A stretch of 10,685 nt of DNA, from the NCBI GenBank assembly GCA_902795985.1, contig CADBNG010000030.1:1-10685 (forward strand), given 5' to 3'. Position 1 is the stretch's first letter; each line of letters starts with the position of its first letter. The notes beneath the pieces were generated by a model, which made no database searches, was not told where the DNA came from, and saw nothing but the letters and a program-made list of their open reading frames with translations. Of this stretch, positions 1-5,616 are shown piece by piece. This DNA is from an uncultured Lachnospiraceae bacterium. Lineage in GTDB: Bacteria; Bacillota_A; Clostridia; Lachnospirales; Lachnospiraceae. The position numbers and the translations under genes were made by a program.

Positions 1-74
1 CCGCGGTCCCCATACAGATTCAGGAGATCCGGATAGAGGTGGCCGATGGTCAGCGTTTTTCCTTCCTGCTGCAT
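1..74 (-). CDS. gatD: GatD N-terminal end (glutamine amidotransferase subunit), fused to or internally started within murT
   Basis: The last residues before the window edge, LTIGHLYPDLLNLYGDRG, match the conserved N-terminus of GatD, the class I glutaminase that supplies ammonia to MurT. The frame is the same as murT and there is no stop between them. An in-frame ATG at 72-74 is preceded by GAGG at 80-83 with 5 nt spacing, so GatD could also be started separately from this internal site. The catalytic Cys and His lie outside the window. The GatD identity rests on fewer than 25 residues plus the very common murT-gatD gene order. Whether it is made as a fusion, as a separate protein, or both cannot be decided here. 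Confidence 0.6.
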   Translation of the reverse strand, partial: MQQEGKTLTIGHLYPDLLNLYGDR

Positions 75-1469
75 CCCGGCCTCAGGAATCCTTACCGGCT
101 CAGGGTGGGCATCCCCGGTTTTTTCGATGCCGTTGTCCTGCATGGAACGCAGCATGGCATTGGTGGAATACAATGCGGTGTAATTGACGATGATATGCAG
201 GTTTCCGGTTCCTTCCGCGCAGAGGCAGGTCACGGCTTCTTTCATATCCGGGACAACCTCACAAGGGATGCTCTCATATTTCAGGCGGAGCGCCATGTCA
301 TAACGCCTTGTCCCGGTAACAAAAATACGGGAAGCGTTCGCATCCGCCAGATACTGGAAGTCCACGTCCCAAAGCCAGGAAATATCCCTGCCGTCCTGGA
401 AGCCGTCGTTGATCAGGATAATAATATCTTTCGGTTCCTTATCCTGCAGGACCAGGGATACTTTCTGCTGGAATCCGATGGGATTTTTCGCCAGATTCAG
501 CTGGACCTTTGTTCCGCCGATCCGGAACGCTTCTTCCCTTCCGTTGGCAAATTCAAAGGTACCGGCCAATTCGGCGAAACCCTCTGCCGGAATGTTCAGT
601 GTCTGAAGGATGGTCCAGACCGCAAGGACGTTATAAATATGATAAGTGCTTTCCGTCGCGAGATGGACCGGTTTTTCACCGATTTTCAGGGCATAGCCGC
701 CGTCCTGCCGATGGATTTCCGACGCCGTGAACGCCGGGGTTTCCCGGGCAAAGCCGCAGTTCGGGCAGTGATAGACGCCCAGCTGCCCGTAATGGAAAAA
801 ATCATATTCCAGCTTTTCCCCGCATTCCCGGCAGAAAATGCTTTCCATGATCTCGGAGCGGGCTGTGCCGGCAAAGATCTGCTCCGAGATGCCATAGGTC
901 ACATAACGGTTCGGGCATTCCCGGGCAAGAGTATAGGAAATAACGTCGTCGGCATTCACGGCCAGTACCGCATCCGGAACCGAAGAAAAAGCCTTTTTCA
1001 GGGTTTCACGGGTCAGATCCACTTCGCCGAAGCGGTCCAGCTGGTCTCTCGAAATATTGGTCAGAAGGATCAGATCCGGTTTCAGTTTCGGAAGCACCGT
1101 GCGGGAGGCGTTTTCATCCACCTCAACACAGGCATAATCCGCGTTCAGCCGGCCTTTCCGGTCCGCAGCTAGAACAAAAGCCGAAACGATCCCGTTCATC
1201 ATATTCGATCCGGTCCGGTTGATGATCGCCGTATGGCCTTCCCCGGTCAGTACATGATAAAGGATCGAATTGGTCGTCGTTTTGCCGTTCGTTCCCATCA
1301 CCGCAATGACTTTCTTCCCGATCGTCGCGGACAGCTCGCTTAAAATATCCGGGGAAATCGCGGACGCAATTCTCCCGGGCAGGGTCAGTCCGCTGCCCTT
1401 GCCGAAAAGCCGTATCACTTTACTGACGCATTTGGCGATCCAGATCGCCGCTCTTGTTCGAAACCGCAT
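1..1469 (-). CDS. murT: MurT, lipid II isoglutaminyl synthase subunit, reading in frame into GatD (partial)
   Basis: This is the Mur-ligase-like subunit of lipid II isoglutaminyl synthase, a cytoplasmic ATP-dependent enzyme that with GatD converts D-Glu of the lipid II stem peptide to D-isoglutamine. The ATP-binding P-loop MGTNGKTTT is at residues 58-66. A four-cysteine zinc ribbon typical of MurT is at C213/C216/C235/C238. The C-terminal DUF1727 motif GRDISWLWDVDF starts near residue 360; its D362 probably matches the Asp that completes the GatD catalytic triad in S. aureus. The ATG at 1469 was chosen because residues before the P-loop look like MurT and a promoter lies just upstream; the nearest AAGGA (1481-1485) is 11 nt away, a wide spacing. 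MurT usually ends around 440-460 residues, but no stop occurs here. The frame continues at residues 473-489 into LTIGHLYPDLLNLYGDRG, the usual GatD N-terminus. The gene leaves the window at its 3' end. The family call is firm; the fusion is read directly but could be a sequencing deletion. Confidence 0.93.
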   Translation of the reverse strand, partial: MRFRTRAAIWIAKCVSKVIRLFGKGSGLTLPGRIASAISPDILSELSATIGKKVIAVMGTNGKTTTNSILYHVLTGEGHTAIINRTGSNMMNGIVSAFVLAADRKGRLNADYACVEVDENASRTVLPKLKPDLILLTNISRDQLDRFGEVDLTRETLKKAFSSVPDAVLAVNADDVISYTLARECPNRYVTYGISEQIFAGTARSEIMESIFCRECGEKLEYDFFHYGQLGVYHCPNCGFARETPAFTASEIHRQDGGYALKIGEKPVHLATESTYHIYNVLAVWTILQTLNIPAEGFAELAGTFEFANGREEAFRIGGTKVQLNLAKNPIGFQQKVSLVLQDKEPKDIIILINDGFQDGRDISWLWDVDFQYLADANASRIFVTGTRRYDMALRLKYESIPCEVVPDMKEAVTCLCAEGTGNLHIIVNYTALYSTNAMLRSMQDNGIEKTGDAHPEPVRIPEAGMQQEGKTLTIGHLYPDLLNLYGDR

Positions 1470-1502
1470 ACTTTCACGAATCCTTTTCTGTTCTAACCTG
1501 TA

Positions 1503-1531
1503 ATTATAAAATAAGACCCCCGTTTATTCAA
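1503..1531 (-). promoter_or_regulatory. Sigma-A-type promoter for murT
   Basis: Read on the minus strand, a -35 box TTGAAT (1526-1531) is separated by exactly 17 nt from a perfect -10 box TATAAT (1503-1508). Transcription would begin near 1496, giving a leader of about 27 nt before the murT ATG. The match and position are good; activity is inferred. Confidence 0.75.
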
Positions 1532-1537
1532 TACGGG
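1519..1537. promoter_or_regulatory. Short inverted repeat over the murT -35 box (possible operator)
   Basis: CCCGT (1519-1523) and ACGGG (1533-1537) form a perfect 5-bp inverted repeat with a 9-nt centre that contains the murT -35 box. It lies between the two divergent promoters, a natural place for a repressor site. The repeat is short enough to be chance, and no regulator gene is nearby. Confidence 0.25.
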
Positions 1538-1547
1538 AATCCCTTTC

Positions 1548-1576
1548 TTGACAGGGCTTCCGGCGCCGTTTAGATT
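1548..1576 (+). promoter_or_regulatory. Sigma-A-type promoter for the six-TM membrane protein
   Basis: A perfect -35 box TTGACA (1548-1553) is followed after 17 nt by TAGATT (1571-1576), which matches the -10 consensus at four of six bases. The predicted leader to the ATG at 1608 is about 25 nt. It is divergent to the murT promoter, with the two -35 boxes only 16 nt apart. Confidence 0.6.
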
Positions 1577-1607
1577 TATTACAAAGGGAAAGGAATGGAG
1601 AGTCCGC

Positions 1608-2240
1608 ATGATTACCGCGTCACTGATCTTCAACATCGCACTGGTTGTCTTTTTTGTTATTGCGTGCATCGTTTTCTTCCGGCCGTACTTTTCGGACAAA
1701 GATACGGCCCGTCACCAGCTTCGTCTCGCCGTCCGTTTTTTCACCGTCGATTCGAACATCTTCGGGACGGTTGCTTCCATCGCTCTCGTCATAGCGGATA
1801 TTTCCGTTTTGACCGGCGGGACGGACGCCGTTCCTTTCGGTCTGATCCTTCTGAAAATGACGGCCACTGTTTCGCTGATGCTGACCTTTTTCACGGTGGT
1901 CTGTTATCTTCTGCCGCGCTTCGGCATGACGGACCTGTTCCGGGGCGCCAATTTTTACATGCATGTGGTCACCCCGCTTCTGGCCCTGTTTTCTTTTATC
2001 TTCTTTGAGGGACCGCATTCCATCCCGACCGGCTGGTTTCTTCTTTCCCTGCTTCCTGTATTTGTTTACGGTCTCTGGTACCTCTGGAAAGTGGTTTTAT
2101 GCCCTCAGCAGAAACGCTGGCCGGATATCTATATGTTCAACGCCCATGGAAAATGGTATCTGATCATCTTTCTCATGCTTGCTGTTACTGCGGTAATCGG
2201 CCTTCTTCTGACACTCCTGCACAACCTGATTCTTGCCTGA
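1608..2240 (+). CDS. Six-transmembrane protein, possibly Pr6Pr (FAR-17a/AIG1-like) type
   Basis: This 210-residue integral membrane protein has about six hydrophobic segments, near residues 5-24, 43-69, 77-101, 117-134, 141-162 and 183-208, joined by short loops. The ATG at 1608 was chosen because GGAGAG (1597-1602) sits 5 nt upstream and a promoter ends at 1576. A longer in-frame reading from a TTG at 1548 would start inside that promoter. The motifs FFTVDSN (end of the first loop) and HVVTPLLAL (fourth segment) resemble bacterial Pr6Pr-family membrane proteins. I recognise this only loosely and assign no biochemical function. It stands alone on the plus strand, divergent from murT and convergent with the lipoprotein operon, so it is probably monocistronic. 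That this is a real gene is well supported by start signals and composition; the family is uncertain. Confidence 0.82.
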   Translation: MITASLIFNIALVVFFVIACIVFFRPYFSDKDTARHQLRLAVRFFTVDSNIFGTVASIALVIADISVLTGGTDAVPFGLILLKMTATVSLMLTFFTVVCYLLPRFGMTDLFRGANFYMHVVTPLLALFSFIFFEGPHSIPTGWFLLSLLPVFVYGLWYLWKVVLCPQQKRWPDIYMFNAHGKWYLIIFLMLAVTAVIGLLLTLLHNLILA

Positions 2241-2257
2241 AGGATTCCGAAGCCGCG

Positions 2258-2309
2258 TTCTCTTTCCGGAATAACGTTCCCGGAAACCCGGTCTTCCGGA
2301 CAAAGAGAA
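2258..2309. repeat. Imperfect inverted repeat downstream of the six-TM gene
   Basis: TTCTCTTT (2258-2265) pairs with AAAGAGAA (2302-2309), and directly inside it CCGGAA (2266-2271) pairs with TTCCGG (2294-2299), leaving a 2-nt bulge at 2300-2301. This gives a 14-bp stem with a 22-nt loop that can itself form a small CCGG/CCGG hairpin. It begins 17 nt after the stop codon at 2240, where a terminator is expected, but no T-run follows on either strand. It may be a 3' stability or Rho-linked structure. Confidence 0.5.
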
Positions 2310-2373
2310 ACGCCCGGCTGGGGAGCAGCACGGACGTTTCAAAGGGGAGTATAAAATAAATAAGGGGTTATTA

Positions 2374-2409
2374 TGTAAAAAAAATTTTGAAGGGTAAATT
2401 CTTTTTACA
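2374..2409 (-). terminator. AT-rich inverted repeat, possible atypical terminator of the lipoprotein operon
   Basis: The arms at 2374-2387 and 2396-2409 form a 14-bp stem with an 8-nt loop. On the minus strand, the sense of the upstream lipoprotein gene, every position pairs because the only irregular position is a G-U wobble. The descending arm holds eight consecutive T residues. It starts 46 nt past the lipoprotein stop codon. The stem has almost no G-C pairs, unlike standard intrinsic terminators, so the terminator role is tentative. The surrounding 2340-2455 is strikingly AT-rich compared with the coding DNA. Confidence 0.4.
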
Positions 2410-2455
2410 GCTTCAGATTATATATCACCTGCCGGAATTATGCAAGTTTTTTATC

Positions 2456-4003
2456 TCAGAAGCCTCTGCCGCCAAAGCCGGTGTCTCCTCCGGGACCGCC
2501 GAAGCCCCCGGTACTGTCTCCAAAGCCTGTATCACTTCCGGAGCCGCCGCCAAAGTCCTGACCGCTGCCGAATCCGCCGCCCGGACCTCTGAACCCGCCT
2601 CCCGGGCCCATCATCTGATTGGTGATCGTGGATTCTTCCCCGTTCACAATAATGGTGCCGCCGTTATGCTCCGCATTCCCGTCGTAATCAAAGGGTGACT
2701 GTGCCGTAATATCCAGCGTTCCGCCGTTAATATACAGGTCTCCGTTGGAATCGACCGCATCCGTATCCCCGGCTCCCATGGAGATGGTTATTTCTCCGCC
2801 GTTAATCTCAACCACCGGTGAATACGCCCCGGACTTCGCGGAAGCATTGATCCCGTCATCACTGGCTGTAATGGTAAACGTTCCGCCGTTGATCTGAACC
2901 CAGGTTCCTTCAACCGCCTCCGCGGCGCTGATCCGGAAGCTGCCTCCGTCAATCTGCGTAATGGTCGTCCCCTGAATTCCGTCGTCCCCGGCACTCAGCT
3001 CCAGCGAACCGCCGCAGATATAGATATTCCCCGTCGTATTATCCTCGTCATTTTCCGCGTGAAGGGCATCCTTTGCCGCCGAGATTTCAATTCTTCCGTC
3101 TGCGACGGCGATCATCTCATTGGCCTCGATCCCGTCCGCGGCCGCGTCGATGATCAGGGTTCCCCCTGTGATTTTGATATCATCTTTACCGGAAATCCCG
3201 TTGTCTGTTGACGAAACGGTAAGGGTTCCCTGCCCGTTGAGGACCAGGTCGTCCCGGGAGAAAAGAACCGCGTCGGTATTGACATCTCCGTCAGCCTGAA
3301 AACTGCCGGTGACCGACAGGCTGTTTTCCGTGCCTGTTGTGGTGACAAAGACCTTGTCCGCATTTTTCACATAAAGGAAAGGCACGCTTTCGTTTACCGC
3401 GGTTACCCCGTCCAGGACAATCTGGACTTTGTCGGAATCACCGGCATCCACAATAATTTCCGTGTTGGCGGCATTCCCTGTAAAGACATAGACGCCTTCC
3501 GTGCTGATTTCATACACCAGTCCGTCGGTAACCGTAACATACTGGGCATCGGTCAGATCCGCGGTCTGTGCAAGATCCCGTTCCGTAAACAATCCGGACG
3601 CGTCGATCGCTCCGTTCGAAGTCGTGTTTGCCGAAGCAAATACCGTTTCCGCGCTTTCAGCCGTTTCTTCCGCAGCGTATTCCGCATCCTGCGCCGGTTC
3701 GGGGGTGCTTTCTCCTTCTTTATCCTTATTCCTTGCCGCAATCACATCCGCGACGCTTCCTTCAATTCCCGCGGAAGCCTGCTCTTCTTCCGCCGGCGAC
3801 TCTGCAGGTTCCGTTTCCGCCCCGGAGACGCTTTCTGCTTCCGCTGCTGCCTCTTCCGTCGCAGCGGATGCTTCGGACGAAACCGCCGCGGTCGTCTTCT
3901 CTGCTTCCTGCAGGACCGAGTCGGCCAGTCCGTTTCCGCATGCTGTAAGGCTCAGATTTATTATTAATGCCACAATTACTGCTGCCGCTTTTTTCATTTT
4001 CAT
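2456..4003 (-). CDS. Cthe_2159-family beta-helix carbohydrate-binding lipoprotein
   Basis: This predicted surface lipoprotein has 515 residues. The N-terminus MKMKK plus a hydrophobic stretch ends in the lipobox LTAC with C22 as the lipidated residue. Residues 23-135 are an Ala/Glu/Ser-rich, probably disordered spacer. Residues ~137-465 carry repeated rungs such as INGGTF/DGI, INGGEI, INGGTL and DDGIxx, the pattern of the Cthe_2159 (PF14262) right-handed beta-helix family, whose founding member binds cellulose-like and pectic polysaccharides. Residues 466-515 are a Gly-rich tail with repeated GGPGG/GFGG units and scattered Phe, common in this family. The ATG at 4003 has GGAGG 4 nt upstream; the next ATG at 3997 has it 10 nt upstream and is equally possible. 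A longer reading from 4078 would put 25 residues before the signal peptide and overlap the upstream gene. It starts 11 nt after the DUF4956 stop and is the last gene of that operon. The ligand is not known. Confidence 0.85.
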   Translation of the reverse strand: MKMKKAAAVIVALIINLSLTACGNGLADSVLQEAEKTTAAVSSEASAATEEAAAEAESVSGAETEPAESPAEEEQASAGIEGSVADVIAARNKDKEGESTPEPAQDAEYAAEETAESAETVFASANTTSNGAIDASGLFTERDLAQTADLTDAQYVTVTDGLVYEISTEGVYVFTGNAANTEIIVDAGDSDKVQIVLDGVTAVNESVPFLYVKNADKVFVTTTGTENSLSVTGSFQADGDVNTDAVLFSRDDLVLNGQGTLTVSSTDNGISGKDDIKITGGTLIIDAAADGIEANEMIAVADGRIEISAAKDALHAENDEDNTTGNIYICGGSLELSAGDDGIQGTTITQIDGGSFRISAAEAVEGTWVQINGGTFTITASDDGINASAKSGAYSPVVEINGGEITISMGAGDTDAVDSNGDLYINGGTLDITAQSPFDYDGNAEHNGGTIIVNGEESTITNQMMGPGGGFRGPGGGFGSGQDFGGGSGSDTGFGDSTGGFGGPGGDTGFGGRGF

Positions 4004-4014
4004 TATTCCTCCGT

Positions 4015-4707
4015 TTATAATTCCGCCGACGAATAAGCCGGTTCGCTCAGAATGATTTCCAGATTGCCGTTCCGGCACCGCAGTTCATCAATCAGGGCTT
4101 TCTCGCTGCCGGGATCGCGAAGGCGTATCTGATACGTGATCTTATTGAGGCTGCCGAGGCTGGTGGTTTTGATCTTCTCCAGTTTATGTTCCGTGGTAAA
4201 CCGTTCGAAAACATCGTCAAAAACATGGGTATAATTCAGGTCTTCCGGCATCATGATCGTAAGGCTCCGAAGCCGGTCGTTTCCCTTGCTTTCCCCGAAA
4301 CGGATCCGGGAATAAAAAACCAGCATCAGGCAGAGAATCGCCGCGAAAATCAGGCCGAAAACCGGATAACCCATTCCGCAGGCCAGGCCGGTCGCCATGG
4401 CCAGAAAGACGGATGCGATTTCCTTTGCGCTTCCCGGCACCGAACGGAAGCGTACCAGGGAAAAGGATCCGGCCACCGCAATGCCGGCACCGATGCTTCC
4501 GTTGACCATCATGATGATTACTGCGACGATGGCCGGAAGGACCGCCAGTGTCACGGCAAAACTGCCGCTGGTACGGGAGGTCTTCATATGTACAACCGCG
4601 ATCAGGGCTCCAAGCGCCAGCGCGGAAATAATGCAGATGAGAAATCCGGTCACGGAAAACGCGGTTTCAGAATAGGAAAAAAGGCCGGAAAAAATGGAAT
4701 TAAGCAT
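4015..4707 (-). CDS. DUF4956 domain membrane protein
   Basis: This 230-residue protein has an N-terminal membrane half and a soluble C-terminal half. Hydrophobic segments lie near residues 17-40, 50-68, 71-84, 98-115 and 117-132. Between the third and fourth is the family motif GSFSLVRFRSVPGSAKEIA, characteristic of DUF4956 (PF16316). Residues ~140-230 are hydrophilic and probably cytoplasmic, with a small alpha/beta look. Its ATG overlaps the end of the VTC gene by 8 nt (ATGCTTAA), and AAAGGA lies 10 nt upstream, so translation is probably coupled. DUF4956 genes repeatedly occur beside VTC-domain genes and CotH or Cthe_2159-type surface proteins, which suggests a membrane channel or partner for the VTC product. 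The biochemical function is unknown to me. Confidence 0.88.
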   Translation of the reverse strand: MLNSIFSGLFSYSETAFSVTGFLICIISALALGALIAVVHMKTSRTSGSFAVTLAVLPAIVAVIIMMVNGSIGAGIAVAGSFSLVRFRSVPGSAKEIASVFLAMATGLACGMGYPVFGLIFAAILCLMLVFYSRIRFGESKGNDRLRSLTIMMPEDLNYTHVFDDVFERFTTEHKLEKIKTTSLGSLNKITYQIRLRDPGSEKALIDELRCRNGNLEIILSEPAYSSAEL

Positions 4708-5407
4708 ATCGAATGGATCCTTTCATTAAAGCATACTGTGAATAAGCGGTACCGTACTTGGAAAAAGAAGTCTTCCGGATCCCCTGTCGGTTCAGGAAGG
4801 AAACGAGCCACAGAGGCATGGCGCCTGCCGCCTTGATTTCCATCAGGGACATTCCTTCCTCCAGAAGTTCCTCTCCCCACGGCTCTTCCGCCAGTGACAG
4901 GCCGCAGGTTCTCCAGCAGATGTTGCGGTCAAAGGTGATGCGGAACCCGCTGTCTTCTTTCCCGAAACAGGCGCACCGGTCATAGCAAAGATACATGCGG
5001 GGACGTATGGTCCTGTAGAACCTGCAGAAATAATCGATTTCGGATGCAATCTGTCCCTGTTCCTGAAACGGCCGCTTCCCCTCCAGGTATTCCAGGAAAT
5101 CCTTCTCCGCGACTTCAATCCGCCTTTTATAGACGATCCCTTTGTATTTCTTTTTCAGCTCCAGGAAGGATTTCTCCTCTTCCGGAACCCGGCGGTAGCT
5201 GCGCATCCGGATTTTTTCCTTATAGACCGGCTTCTCCAGAGATTTCCGGATCAGCAGGCCGGTATCCGTATCGAAATAAATGTTCCGGATCACGCTTTCA
5301 CCGTGTTCGTCTTCTTTCATATAATGGGGAAGAAGGCCTTCGAGCGCCTCGCGCTGGGCTCCGGTAATAAGATATTTCTGTTCTTTTCGTTCAAAGATTT
5401 CTCCCAT
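4700..5407 (-). CDS. VTC-domain protein, polyphosphate-polymerase-like
   Basis: This 235-residue soluble protein is of the VTC domain family. The eukaryotic relative Vtc4 builds polyphosphate from ATP inside a basic tunnel. Tunnel-type residues in beta strands are present: ERKEQKY (6-12), EKIRMRSYR (64-72), ELKKKYKGIVYKRR (83-96), YDR (142-144), RITFDR (156-161), MEIK (189-192) and SFSKYG (214-219). The set of Arg, Lys and Glu expected for an active enzyme is therefore visible. No membrane segment or SPX domain is seen. The ATG at 5407 was chosen because homology to the family begins there and AAGGG lies 8 nt upstream. A longer reading to 5749 would cross a terminator and enter the murF coding region. 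It is first in an operon with DUF4956 and the beta-helix lipoprotein. Polyphosphate as product is inference; bacterial members of this type are poorly characterised. Confidence 0.85.
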   Translation of the reverse strand: MGEIFERKEQKYLITGAQREALEGLLPHYMKEDEHGESVIRNIYFDTDTGLLIRKSLEKPVYKEKIRMRSYRRVPEEEKSFLELKKKYKGIVYKRRIEVAEKDFLEYLEGKRPFQEQGQIASEIDYFCRFYRTIRPRMYLCYDRCACFGKEDSGFRITFDRNICWRTCGLSLAEEPWGEELLEEGMSLMEIKAAGAMPLWLVSFLNRQGIRKTSFSKYGTAYSQYALMKGSIRYA

Positions 5408-5444
5408 TTTGCTTTCCCTTTCCGTGTTTTGAACTGGAGCAAGT

Positions 5445-5506
5445 ATCCGCATTTTTTGTGTTCGAACCTTGATTGGGCTGTGATTATTTTGTGAAAAAAA
5501 GCGGAT
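5445..5506 (-). promoter_or_regulatory. Leader stem upstream of the VTC operon
   Basis: ATCCGCATTTTTT (5445-5457) and AAAAAAAGCGGAT (5494-5506) are inverted with a single A-A mismatch, giving 6 + 6 paired bases around a 36-nt loop. The stem lies between the murF terminator and the VTC start codon, so it would be in the operon leader if transcription begins upstream of it. The best -10-like hexamer on the minus strand (AATAAT, in the loop) has no good -35, so the promoter position is unresolved. It matches no riboswitch class I recognise. Confidence 0.35.
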
Positions 5507-5513
5507 TTTCGGG

Positions 5514-5553
5514 TAAAAAAATACACGGACAGGAATACTATCCCTGTTCCGTG
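5514..5553 (-). terminator. Rho-independent terminator of the ldt-ddl-murF operon
   Basis: On the minus strand CACGGAACAGG (5553-5543) pairs with CCTGTCCGTG (5533-5524), with one bulged A. It is followed almost at once by seven T residues (5521-5515). It begins 63 nt after the murF stop codon. The GC-rich stem and T-run make a standard intrinsic terminator that insulates the cell-wall operon from the VTC operon behind it. Confidence 0.88.
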
Positions 5554-5616
5554 CATCCATATTGTTTCGGTTTTGATCCCGATTGCCGGGACGAAAGGGC
5601 TGCCGGTACGGTCCGG

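Noticed and set aside
39..1172. A 377-residue open frame on the plus strand opposite murT
   Set aside because: It is the codon-for-codon antisense of murT, kept open by the rarity of TTA, CTA and TCA codons in that gene. It has no ribosome site or recognisable domain.
3501..4055. A plus-strand open frame rich in Ser and Ala opposite the lipoprotein N-terminus
   Set aside because: It mirrors the Ala/Glu/Ser-rich spacer of the lipoprotein; the low-complexity composition explains the open frame.
4004..4078. Longer N-terminus for the lipoprotein starting at 4078
   Set aside because: It would place 25 hydrophilic residues before the signal peptide and overlap the DUF4956 gene; GGAGG supports a start at 4003 or 3997.
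5458..5468. GGTTCGAAC on the minus strand resembling a tRNA T-loop
   Set aside because: No acceptor stem, anticodon arm or D-arm can be placed around it, so it is not a tRNA gene.
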